A stretch of 64,000 bases of DNA from the NCBI RefSeq assembly GCF_018343515.1, contig NZ_JAGYPD010000003.1, positions 450,116 to 514,115 of the forward strand, read 5' to 3'. The notes under the pieces are model-generated. The model ran no database searches and was not told the origin of the DNA. It was given only the letters and a program-made list of their open reading frames with translations. Position numbers and translations under genes: made by a program. How positions within the stretch are numbered: position 1 is the first letter of the stretch; each line of letters starts with the position of its first letter. Below, one piece after another: positions 47,329-55,642 of the stretch. This stretch comes from Bacillus sp. FJAT-50079. GTDB lineage: Bacteria; Bacillota; Bacilli; Bacillales; Bacillaceae_C.

Positions 47329-47835
47329 TTAATCAATATCAATGTCATATTCTTTATGATGAGATTCAATCACTTTGTTTTTTTCTAATAAATGGCCCAT
47401 GGCGGTAGTAAATAATGATACTAGTATTGCGCATATTACTATTGCATAAAATCCTGCTCCAATTCCAATTCCTACACCACCTGCGAAAAGGATCATTGCA
47501 GCCGATGTTAGACCCTTCACCTTTAGACCGTCCTTTAAAATCATTCCAGCGCCAAGAAATCCCAAACCTGAAACGATTTGGGCTGCTAATCGCATTGGAT
47601 CCATCATTTTCCCGCTATCATTAGCGCTTAAAGTTTCAGCACTATGTATTGAAATTAATGTTATCAGTGTACAAGCAACACAAACATATGTATATGTTTT
47701 TATACCAGCAGGCTTGCTTTTAAAAGCCCTATCTAATCCAATCAAAAATCCTAAAATCGCGCTTACACAAATACGAATATACATTTCTCCAAAATTCAGA
47801 ATGTAATTTTCATAGATAAAGGTTAACCAAAGCAT
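47329..47835 (-). CDS. MgtC/SapB family membrane protein
   Basis: 168 aa, AGGAGG eight bases before ATG 47835. Four or five membrane segments with the family signatures GFLIGLDRAFKSKPAGIKTY and AAQIVSGLGFLGAGMILKDG. MgtC proteins act in magnesium- and phosphate-linked stress, often through membrane ATP synthase or transport control. It is convergent with yvoF and divergent from the regulator gene. Its promoter overlaps a LacI-type operator shared with the transporter operon. No M-box magnesium riboswitch is visible in its short leader. Confidence 0.88.
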   Translation of the reverse strand: MLWLTFIYENYILNFGEMYIRICVSAILGFLIGLDRAFKSKPAGIKTYTYVCVACTLITLISIHSAETLSANDSGKMMDPMRLAAQIVSGLGFLGAGMILKDGLKVKGLTSAAMILFAGGVGIGIGAGFYAIVICAILVSLFTTAMGHLLEKNKVIESHHKEYDIDID

Positions 47836-48183
47836 GTATAATCCTCCTGATCAAAATAAAGTGTTCCCAAATCCTTGTAAGCGATTGAATTCCACTGGTT
47901 GAGCTATCTAATCTTTGGTCATTATATTATCACTTAAAATTGGAACGTGTCAAATATAATTTAAAAGAACATTAAAATTATGGTAATTCATCATGAATCA
48001 TATAGAGTATCAAGACAATATTAAAAAAGGTTATGGTATTTATCTTTTTTTTTATTAAAATAAGGTTATACATATTTGTCTATATGAGTTGAAATAAACA
48101 ACATACATAAAATGCCGAAAGTAAGTCTAGGAACAAAATGAATTTTTCGAACGATCGAAATGAAAAATTTGAGGAGGGTTGGT
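47836..48183. promoter_or_regulatory. divergent regulatory region of mgtC and the LacI-fusion gene
   Basis: On the minus strand, TTGACA (47953-47948) and GATAAT (47931-47926) with a 16-base spacer form the mgtC promoter. The -35 lies inside TTGACACGTTCCAA (47940-47953, minus strand), a TTGNNACGTNNCAA palindrome. On the plus strand, TTTCGA-ACGA-TCGAAA (48145-48160), centred on CG, lies just before the fusion gene and is a second LacI-type operator candidate. The remainder is AT-rich. Confidence 0.65.
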
Positions 48184-50367
48184 ATGAGTAAACCAACATT
48201 TAAAGATATAGCTAGGGAAGCTGGTGTATCTCATGGTACTGTTTCAAATGTTTTAAATGGTAAAGGAAATGTTAGTGTAAAAAGAATTCAAATGGTAGAG
48301 GAGGCGGCAAAGAGATTAGGCTATAAGATAAATTATACAGCGAAGACTTTGCGCTCTGGTTCAACAAACTCTGTTGCGATTATACTTCCAAGTATAAAAA
48401 TTGAGGAATACGCCCTTATCTATGAAGGTTTGGATCAAACATTAACAAAACTAGGTTATCGCACCCACTTATATTCGACATACGATTTGGCGCATAATGA
48501 AAATCTTATTTTAAAAGAAATTGCTGCCGAACGAGTTACGGGTGTTGTCACTATTTCTTGTTTGGATAATGCCAATCGTTATTATCAAGAATTAAATATC
48601 CCGAAAGAACATATTTTATTTGTTAATAGAAAAGTCGAAAATGCAGCAAAGTTTATATCATTCGATTATTCAGCAGCAGGTGCTGAAGTGAATCAATATT
48701 TGCGCACAAAAGATTATCAATCAATTGGAGTATTTACAGATGAAATTCGATTTTCAAATATAAAGCAATTTATGGATCGTCTATTGAAGGGATTCGATCA
48801 GAAGGATGTAAAGCATGTTCATGCCAATTTAAATCAATCGTATAGTAAAGCTTTTGAATTTTTTGATGAAGAATCATTTGATATCATTATTGCAACAAGC
48901 CTTAGTAAAGCGAATATGTTAAAAAAGGCAAATTTATGGGGTTCTACGAAGCAAATGCCGAAAATTCTTTGCATTGGTCCAACGCAATCCGATGCTAACG
49001 ATCGTATGACGTATTACCAATTAAACTATCATTTAATGGGGAGTGAAATAGCAGATCTATTAATTAATCAAGTTAAAAATAAAGATGCAATAGATGATGT
49101 GACTGTTTTTAAGAATAATGGAATAAGTAACTTAAATCATGATATTAAGCAAAAGGCAAAAAGTTATTTGCAAATCTTAACAATCCCTAGTCCAACGACA
49201 GATGCAATAAGTAGAATATTACCATACTTTGAAAAAAAGACAGGAATCAAGGTAAACCTAACGATAAAACCTTATGAGGAAATTTACCACATATTATCTG
49301 AGACTAAAAAATATAATCAGTACGACATCATTCGAATGGATATGGCATGGTTATCTTGGTTTGGAAAAGATGTATACCAGCCACTTAACAAACTAGATAA
49401 TAAACTCGATCAGATTTTAGATAATTATCCGAGTTATATTAAGAATAGTTATTCTGATATTGATGGAATAACTTTTGCTATGCCATTTGATCCGAGTGTT
49501 CAAATGTTATTTTATCGTAAAGATCTATTCGAGGATCAAAAAGTTAAACGAATATACTTTGAGAAATACAAAAAGGAATTGTCTCCACCTAAAGACTTTG
49601 AAGATTATAGTGAATTATTAAAGTTTTTTTCAAGTGCCTATCTTGAATACGACTCCATTAAGTATGGTACAAGCGCTATTCTCGGAAGGTCGGAAATAAT
49701 CGCTTCAGAATTTTTAACTCGTTATTATGCGGAAAAAGGTAAGTTAATAGATAAAAATGGGGAAATTCAACTAGATTCTAAAAAGGCAGCAAAAGCACTT
49801 ATCAACTATTTAGAAATGGTGGAGATCTCCCAAAAGTTAGACGCTACCTGGTGGGGAGAGGCTGTAAATAGTTTTGCGAGGGGAGAAACAGCCATGGTTA
49901 TCGGCTTTGCAAACCATGTTTCAAAAATTGCCCATAGTGATATTGGCACATTGATTGGTTTCTCGACAGTACCAGGAAATAAACCACTTTTAGGCGGTGG
50001 AGTTGTCGGAATAACAAAGGAAAGTAACAAAAAAGAAGAGGCAGTCAGCTTCATCAATTGGTTCAATGACACAGTAACAGCAGAACAAATTACATTGTTA
50101 GGCGGTACTTCTCCGAATCAAATGGTCTATCAAAATCAAACGATACGTATGCTTTATCCGTGGCTTGAAGGTTTGAACAAAGCAAATATTGATGGGATAA
50201 GGGATACGAAAAATAAAAACGGTAAAAGATTAAATACAAGAAGTATTGAACAAATCATTGGGAAATCAATTAAAGAAATATTGATTAATCAGGTGGAGAT
50301 TGAAAAGGGAATTGAGCAACTTAATAAACGCTTAGCATTTTCAAAAGGATCATTAATGAAAAATTAA
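48184..50367 (+). CDS. LacI-family regulator fused to an ABC solute-binding domain
   Basis: 727 aa from ATG 48184, after GAGGAGGG. Residues about 3-55 are a LacI HTH and hinge (FKDIAREAGVSHGTVSNVLN, NYTAKTLRSG). Residues about 60-330 form a LacI sugar-binding-like sensor. From about residue 335 there is a family-1 extracellular solute-binding domain (LPYFEKKTGIKVNLTIKPYE, PFDPSVQMLFYRKDLFED, FARGETAMVIGFANHV, LLGGGVVGITKES). There is no signal peptide or lipobox, so the binding domain must be cytosolic. It probably senses the solute carried by the neighbouring transporter. Promoter sites with LacI symmetry flank it. The reading frame is uninterrupted through the junction, so it is a true fusion. 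Confidence 0.9.
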   Translation: MSKPTFKDIAREAGVSHGTVSNVLNGKGNVSVKRIQMVEEAAKRLGYKINYTAKTLRSGSTNSVAIILPSIKIEEYALIYEGLDQTLTKLGYRTHLYSTYDLAHNENLILKEIAAERVTGVVTISCLDNANRYYQELNIPKEHILFVNRKVENAAKFISFDYSAAGAEVNQYLRTKDYQSIGVFTDEIRFSNIKQFMDRLLKGFDQKDVKHVHANLNQSYSKAFEFFDEESFDIIIATSLSKANMLKKANLWGSTKQMPKILCIGPTQSDANDRMTYYQLNYHLMGSEIADLLINQVKNKDAIDDVTVFKNNGISNLNHDIKQKAKSYLQILTIPSPTTDAISRILPYFEKKTGIKVNLTIKPYEEIYHILSETKKYNQYDIIRMDMAWLSWFGKDVYQPLNKLDNKLDQILDNYPSYIKNSYSDIDGITFAMPFDPSVQMLFYRKDLFEDQKVKRIYFEKYKKELSPPKDFEDYSELLKFFSSAYLEYDSIKYGTSAILGRSEIIASEFLTRYYAEKGKLIDKNGEIQLDSKKAAKALINYLEMVEISQKLDATWWGEAVNSFARGETAMVIGFANHVSKIAHSDIGTLIGFSTVPGNKPLLGGGVVGITKESNKKEEAVSFINWFNDTVTAEQITLLGGTSPNQMVYQNQTIRMLYPWLEGLNKANIDGIRDTKNKNGKRLNTRSIEQIIGKSIKEILINQVEIEKGIEQLNKRLAFSKGSLMKN

Positions 50368-50368
50368 T

Positions 50369-50411
50369 AAAAATCCGTAGCCAAAAAAATAAAGCTACGG
50401 ATTTTTTGATT
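50369..50411 (+). terminator. intrinsic terminator after the regulator gene
   Basis: AAATCCGTAGC pairs with GCTACGGATTT across an A-rich loop, followed by a T run. Confidence 0.9.
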
Positions 50412-50423
50412 TTTTAAAAGATG

Positions 50424-50486
50424 TTGACAGCTAAATTAACTCTGAATATAATGAAGAAGAAAAATGACACGTTCCAAAAATCGAAA
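50424..50486 (+). promoter_or_regulatory. promoter and LacI-type operator of the transporter operon
   Basis: TTGACA (50424-50429) and TATAAT (50447-50452), spacer 17, form a consensus promoter. TGACACGTTCCAA (50465-50477) follows the -10 by 12 bases. It is identical over 13 bases to the mgtC site. The adjacent TCGAAA (50481-50486) repeats the half-site of the third operator candidate. Binding here would block transcription. Confidence 0.7.
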
Positions 50487-50587
50487 AAGAGGTGAATAAT
50501 AGATCATAATTTAAGCAGAAAAATAGTCCAAATGCACAGTGAATTGGATAGATATTTAAAAATTACAATAAACGGGGAGTGAATGAT

Positions 50588-51649
50588 ATGAATCTAAAAA
50601 GACTGTTATTAATTGTTATTGGCATAATCGTATCGAGTGTAATAATGGGGTGTGGTAAAGAATCAAATGGGGATTCAGATTCGAAGAAGCAAAAATCATT
50701 AATTGTATATTCAAATTCTGTAACTGATGGTAGAGGAGATTGGCTAAAGGAACAGGCGAAAGAGGCTGGCTTTAATATAGAAATTGTAGATATTGGTGGA
50801 TCGGATTTATACAACCGCCTACTAGCCGAGAAAAATAATCCAATTGCCCATGTTTCATTCGGATTGTCGCAAATGGATTGGAATTCTCTCAAAAAGGAAA
50901 ACGCTTTAAAGGAGTATGAGCCAGAGTGGTTAAATGAACTGCCAGATAATTTAGTTGACCCAGAACATTTTTATCATCCAATTGTAGAACAAAGAATTGT
51001 CATGCTTTATAACAAAGACACGTATACCGAAGCAACGGCCCCTAAAGATTGGCCGGATTTATGGGAAAAGGAAGAATTCTATGGTAAATATCATGTTCCT
51101 AGTTCCTTAGGTGGAGGGACAAACCGTGCAGTTATTTATAATATTTTAACTCGCTATTTGGATGAAAATGGAGAATTAGGTGTGTCTGATGAAGGATGGG
51201 AAGCTGTAAAAAAATATGTTCAAAATGGATATATGACACCTGATAGTGAAGATCGTAATGCGAACTTAGCTGATGGGACAGTTCCGATTTCATTTTACTT
51301 TTCTTCTGGGATCCCTGGCATAGAGGAGGAGTTTTCTTTTGAAGCTGGAATTGTTTCACCAAGTATTGGTGTCCCTTCTACAATTGAACAAGTTGGTATT
51401 ATGAATCATGGGGATGATTTTGATTATACTTTAGCTCAGGACTTCGTTGATTGGTTCGGGTCAGCTGAGGTGCAAGGTAAATGGGCTCAGGAGTTTGGTT
51501 CTATACCTGTTAATAAAAGTGCAATTGACCAGGCAACAGATCGTATGAAAGAAATTGTAGAATTTACAACTGTTCAAGAAATTGATTACGAAATTGTTAG
51601 TAAATATATTGATGGGTGGATGGAAAAAATCGAGTTGGAAATTTTCTAA
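50588..51649 (+). CDS. ABC transporter solute-binding lipoprotein
   Basis: 353 aa, ATG 50588 after GGGGAGTGA. The signal peptide ends in the lipobox VIMGCG with C22. The mature protein is a family-1 or iron/phosphonate-type binding protein (SLIVYSNSVTDGRGDWLKEQ, IVMLYNKDTYTEATAPKDWP). The genes for the ATPase, permease and a phosphodiesterase follow. The substrate is not determinable; iron, putrescine-like or organophosphate solutes are all used by related proteins. Confidence 0.85.
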   Translation: MNLKRLLLIVIGIIVSSVIMGCGKESNGDSDSKKQKSLIVYSNSVTDGRGDWLKEQAKEAGFNIEIVDIGGSDLYNRLLAEKNNPIAHVSFGLSQMDWNSLKKENALKEYEPEWLNELPDNLVDPEHFYHPIVEQRIVMLYNKDTYTEATAPKDWPDLWEKEEFYGKYHVPSSLGGGTNRAVIYNILTRYLDENGELGVSDEGWEAVKKYVQNGYMTPDSEDRNANLADGTVPISFYFSSGIPGIEEEFSFEAGIVSPSIGVPSTIEQVGIMNHGDDFDYTLAQDFVDWFGSAEVQGKWAQEFGSIPVNKSAIDQATDRMKEIVEFTTVQEIDYEIVSKYIDGWMEKIELEIF

Positions 51650-51667
51650 TTCGGTAGATTCCTTCGT

Positions 51668-51712
51668 AATCGCCACTTTATAAAATGAAGTGGCGATTAC
51701 AGTCTGTTTTTT
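51668..51712 (+). terminator. hairpin between binding-protein and ATPase genes (partial terminator)
   Basis: AATCGCCACTT pairs with AAGTGGCGATT. A T run follows only after about eight bases. Such elements often reduce read-through so that the binding protein is made in excess over the transporter. Confidence 0.6.
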
Positions 51713-51729
51713 TATTAGGAGGCATTATG

Positions 51730-52755
51730 ATGATTCATTTTAACAATATACAAATAAAATATAATGATTTTATCGCCATTCATGATTTAAACCTTGAGAT
51801 TCGCAAAGGAGAATTTTTTACTTTATTAGGGCCGTCTGGTTGCGGAAAAACGACCACTTTAAGATCGTTGGTTGGATTTGCTCAACCTTCAAAAGGAAGC
51901 ATTGTTGTAGATGACCAGGATATTACACATGTCCCCATAGAAAAGCGCCAAATTGGGATGGTATTTCAAAGCTATGCATTGTTCCCAACTATGTCTGTTT
52001 ATGAAAATATTGCATTTGGATTAAAAGTGAAGAAAGAAAGTAAAGAAAATATAGAGAAGAGAGTACAGGAATTAGCTGAAATTGTCGATTTAACTCAAGA
52101 ACAATTGCATAAGAATGTATCGGAGTTATCGGGTGGACAGCAACAAAGGGTAGCGATTGCAAGGGCGTTAGCATTAAAACCAAAAATATTAGTTTTAGAT
52201 GAGCCGCTATCTAATCTGGATGCAAAATTGCGTAAACAATTAAGAAAGGAGTTAAAGAAATTACAAAAAGAATTTGGAATTACGTCCATTTATGTCACTC
52301 ATGACCAAGAAGAAGCGTTAACATTATCTGATCGAATTGCTGTTTTTAATCATGGGTATGTAGAGCAAGTAGGAACACCGGAGGAGATTTATAATCAGTC
52401 CAAAACAGAATTTGTTTGTAATTTCATCGGGGATTCCAATCATTTGTCAAAAACAATTATTGAGGAGGTAATTCGTCAAACGGGAGCTGAATTAGATTCA
52501 AATTTAAAATCCTATATTCGAACAGAAAAAGTAAAAACGGTTATTTCTAATGATGAAAAGCATCTGGCTAAGTTAAAAGGAAAAGTAATTGGAAAAGAAT
52601 TTTATGGAACATTTATACAATATAGAGTTCGTGTAATTGACTCAGAAATTATTTATTTTGAAAAAAATGATGGAAGTATAGTTTATCAAAATGGGGATGA
52701 TTTAACACTTTATATTAATCATAATAATATACTCCAGTATGAGGAGGACAAGTAG
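51730..52755 (+). CDS. ABC transporter ATPase (PotA/FbpC-like)
   Basis: 342 aa, ATG 51730 seven bases after AGGAGG (ATG 51727 is an alternative). Walker A GPSGCGKTTT, signature [15 protein letters not shown], Walker B ILVLDEPLSNLDAKLR, switch THDQEEAL. The C-terminal 100 residues form a TOBE-type regulatory domain. Its stop overlaps the permease start by one base. The type fits importers of sugars, iron or polyamines. Confidence 0.9.
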   Translation: MIHFNNIQIKYNDFIAIHDLNLEIRKGEFFTLLGPSGCGKTTTLRSLVGFAQPSKGSIVVDDQDITHVPIEKRQIGMVFQSYALFPTMSVYENIAFGLKVKKESKENIEKRVQELAEIVDLTQEQLHKNVSELSGGQQQRVAIARALALKPKILVLDEPLSNLDAKLRKQLRKELKKLQKEFGITSIYVTHDQEEALTLSDRIAVFNHGYVEQVGTPEEIYNQSKTEFVCNFIGDSNHLSKTIIEEVIRQTGAELDSNLKSYIRTEKVKTVISNDEKHLAKLKGKVIGKEFYGTFIQYRVRVIDSEIIYFEKNDGSIVYQNGDDLTLYINHNNILQYEEDK

Positions 52756-54479
52756 TGTTAAAGGTTAAAAATAGTTTTAAGAAAATAAAGGCTGTTAATC
52801 CTCTTTATATATTATCATTTGCCGTAGTAATATGGTTCATTATTTCATTTTTAATCATCCCAAATGTAAACATCCTTACTACCACTTTTTTCACAGATAA
52901 AGGTTTTTCCTTTGATGCAATTGAAAAAATACTGAATTCTAAAAGAGCAATGAGCAGTTTGAAAAATAGCTTTATTTTAGCTTTCTCTATCGCTATTACT
53001 TCAAATATAGTAGGTATATTTTTAGTCTTATGCACGGATTATTTTGCTATTAAAGGTGCAAAGATCTTAAGGCTTGGCTATTCTACAACCTTGGTGTTTG
53101 GCGGCATCGTCTTGGCCAATGGTTATTTATTTCTTTATGGGAAAAGCGGGTTTCTTACAAATGTATTGACAAATATTTTTCCTGATTTTAATGAAAGTTG
53201 GTTTGTCGGATATCCGGCTGTGCTTTTCATGATGACTTTTGCTTGTACCTCCTTGCATATGATTTTTCTACGAGGAGCAATAAGTAATTTAGATTATCAA
53301 ACAATTGAAGCGGCAAAAAATATGGGTGCTTCCCAATTTTATATTATTCGCAAGATTATCGTCCCATCCTTACTGCCTGTCTTGTTTACATTAACGATCC
53401 TGTTATTCCAAACAGGATTAGGAGCATTATCAGCGCCATTAATGGTTGGCGGAAAGGACTTTCAAACAATTAGTCCGATGATTTTAACTTTTGCGCAGCG
53501 ACCAAGTTCCAGGGATCTAGCTGCATTGTTATCGATTATTTTAGGGGCTATTCAATTGATTCTTCTCCTGATAATCATGCGTGTAGAGCGAAAAACGAAT
53601 TATATTACAGGCTCAAAGGTAAAAACAAAACTTAAAAAACAAAAAATTAATAACCCGATCGGGAACGCAATTATGCACATTTTGGCGTGGGGATTATTCG
53701 CCATCTATACAATACCAGTCATTTTGATCTTAATTTTTTCATTTACAGACACGTATAGCATAAGTACAGGAACACTTTCATTAAGTAGTTTTACTTTAGA
53801 TCATTACATTGCTATTTTGACTGATTCGAAGGCGTATCGCCCATTCTTAACGAGTGTTATTTACGCAGGTTTAGCATCCTTTATCGTTGTTGTATCAATG
53901 TTATTTATTGCAAGGGTGATTCAAAAATATAGAAATAAACTTACAGCAACCTTGGAATTATCTCTTTATATTCCATGGATTTTACCGGGCTTATTATTTG
54001 CGCTTGGATTAATTCTTACATACGATAAGCCGAATTGGTATATGTTCAATTATGTCCTTACAGGAACAACCATCATTATGTTGATTGCCTATATAATTGT
54101 AAATATTCCCTTTACGATGAGAGTCATAAAATCAGCATATTTTGCATTTGATGAAAGCTTGGAGGATGCAGCAAAAAACTTGGGAGCGGGTGGTTTATAC
54201 ACATACATTCGTGTCATCCTACCAATCGTACTTCCAGCAGCGCTTGCCGTATTTGCTTTAAACTTTAATGGGCATTTGTCTGATTATGATTTATCGGTAT
54301 TTTTATATCACCCACTTTACCAACCGTTAGGGGTTGTAATTTTTAACGCAGCGGATGAAACGGCCTCGATTGATGCGAAGGCGATCAGCATGGTCTACTC
54401 CGTTATTCTAATGGGGATTAATGCCTTAGTACTTTATCTCGTATATGGAAGAGGTAATAAAATAAACACAGGACTTTAG
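52755..54479 (+). CDS. double-length ABC permease (two fused transmembrane domains)
   Basis: 574 aa, GTG 52755 after GAGGAGG. Two BPD-type permease halves lie in tandem, with EAA loops IEAAKNMGASQFYIIRKIIV near residue 180 and LEDAAKNLGAGGLYTYIRVI near 470, and a short charged linker near 300. The FbpB-like fusion supplies both membrane domains, so no second permease gene is needed. Confidence 0.9.
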   Translation: MLKVKNSFKKIKAVNPLYILSFAVVIWFIISFLIIPNVNILTTTFFTDKGFSFDAIEKILNSKRAMSSLKNSFILAFSIAITSNIVGIFLVLCTDYFAIKGAKILRLGYSTTLVFGGIVLANGYLFLYGKSGFLTNVLTNIFPDFNESWFVGYPAVLFMMTFACTSLHMIFLRGAISNLDYQTIEAAKNMGASQFYIIRKIIVPSLLPVLFTLTILLFQTGLGALSAPLMVGGKDFQTISPMILTFAQRPSSRDLAALLSIILGAIQLILLLIIMRVERKTNYITGSKVKTKLKKQKINNPIGNAIMHILAWGLFAIYTIPVILILIFSFTDTYSISTGTLSLSSFTLDHYIAILTDSKAYRPFLTSVIYAGLASFIVVVSMLFIARVIQKYRNKLTATLELSLYIPWILPGLLFALGLILTYDKPNWYMFNYVLTGTTIIMLIAYIIVNIPFTMRVIKSAYFAFDESLEDAAKNLGAGGLYTYIRVILPIVLPAALAVFALNFNGHLSDYDLSVFLYHPLYQPLGVVIFNAADETASIDAKAISMVYSVILMGINALVLYLVYGRGNKINTGL

Positions 54480-54541
54480 AAGGCTTACGATAATTTATAT
54501 TTAATTGATCATAAGAAATGAATAGAAGGCGAGAAGACAGA

Positions 54542-55399
54542 ATGATGAATAAAGAGAAATATGTTGAAATAAACGAAGTATTAAATCAAAAATTAGCAAA
54601 TGAACCATTTTTAATTGTATCCCATCGCGGAGCTGCGAATGGAAATATCGTTGAAAATACGATCCCATCTACAATCGCTGCCTATCAATCTGGTTCTGAC
54701 ATTGTTGAAATTGATGTCATTAAATCGGTAGATTCTCAATTCTATGTTTTTCACGATGGCAATGAGAAACGTTTATTGAATGAAACGAGAAATATTAAAG
54801 AGCTTAGCTCGCACGAAATAGATGCGTTAAACTATTATAATTCAAACTATAAACAGATAAATTATAAGGTAGAGAAATTAGAGGCTGTTTTAAATAAACT
54901 TGAAAAAAATCAACTAATTAATATTGACCGTTCATGGGATGACTGGGAGACATTACTTCCATACCTTGACCAATTTCAATTAGAGCAACAAATCCTTTTA
55001 AAATCACCAGTGGATAAGGAATATTTAGATGCGTTAGAAGTGCATGAAACAAAATATATGTATTTCCCAATTGTAAAAACTATGGAGGAACTAGAGATTG
55101 TGCAAACGTATTCCAACATTAATCTTGTTGGTGTTGAGCTTATTGCTGAAAATCAAAATTCTCCCCTTTTTCAAGACGATTTAATTGAGCAGTTAAGGGA
55201 GCAAAACTTATTTGTCTTTGCTAACGCTATTCGCTTAGATGACGAAACAATATTGTTTGGTGAATTAGATGATGATTTATCAATCGTAAAAGGTCCAGAA
55301 TATGGATGGGGAAAGATTATTGAAAAAGGATGTAATGTTATCCAGACAGACTGGACGAGTTTATTAAATGACTATCGTATGAATCTAAAACAAAAATAA
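54542..55399 (+). CDS. glycerophosphodiester phosphodiesterase-like protein
   Basis: 285 aa from ATG 54542 (GAAGGCGAG upstream; ATG 54518 is possible). GDPD-type TIM-barrel motifs are SHRGAANGNIVENTIPSTIAA (shown in part here: SHRGAANG, ENTIPSTIAA), VEIDVIKSVD and a histidine in VFHDGNEKRL, which together carry the HRG, E, E-D and H metal and catalytic residues. There is no signal peptide, so it acts on an imported substrate. It is the last gene of the transporter operon. Confidence 0.82.
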   Translation: MMNKEKYVEINEVLNQKLANEPFLIVSHRGAANGNIVENTIPSTIAAYQSGSDIVEIDVIKSVDSQFYVFHDGNEKRLLNETRNIKELSSHEIDALNYYNSNYKQINYKVEKLEAVLNKLEKNQLINIDRSWDDWETLLPYLDQFQLEQQILLKSPVDKEYLDALEVHETKYMYFPIVKTMEELEIVQTYSNINLVGVELIAENQNSPLFQDDLIEQLREQNLFVFANAIRLDDETILFGELDDDLSIVKGPEYGWGKIIEKGCNVIQTDWTSLLNDYRMNLKQK

Positions 55400-55426
55400 A
55401 AGAATATGGAAAAGTGCACCAATCCT

Positions 55427-55470
55427 ACCCTCCTATAGTCCAAATGAATATAGGAGGGTGATTTCGTTTT
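55427..55470 (+). terminator. likely terminator of the transporter operon
   Basis: ACCCTCCTATA pairs perfectly with TATAGGAGGGT; the tail is only moderately T-rich (GATTTCGTTTT). Confidence 0.65.
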
Positions 55471-55642
55471 AGCAGGATCCGTTGATTGCAGCGGAAATCA
55501 ATATTAAAATAAATCCTCGCATTAAAAGGAAATTTTTATTGCCTTCAAAAGATACTGGTAGTTGTTTTCAAAGCTACAAACTAGCTATTGATTATGGTAT
55601 ACTACAAAAAGTGACAAAGGATGACAGCGACGGAGGAATTCG

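Noticed and set aside
47836-47940. M-box magnesium riboswitch before mgtC
   Set aside because: The leader from the predicted promoter is under 100 bases and shows none of the conserved M-box segments.
48184-50367. Two genes misread as one fusion
   Set aside because: The frame is continuous, there is no internal ribosome site with a plausible start, and the binding domain lacks a signal peptide or lipobox.
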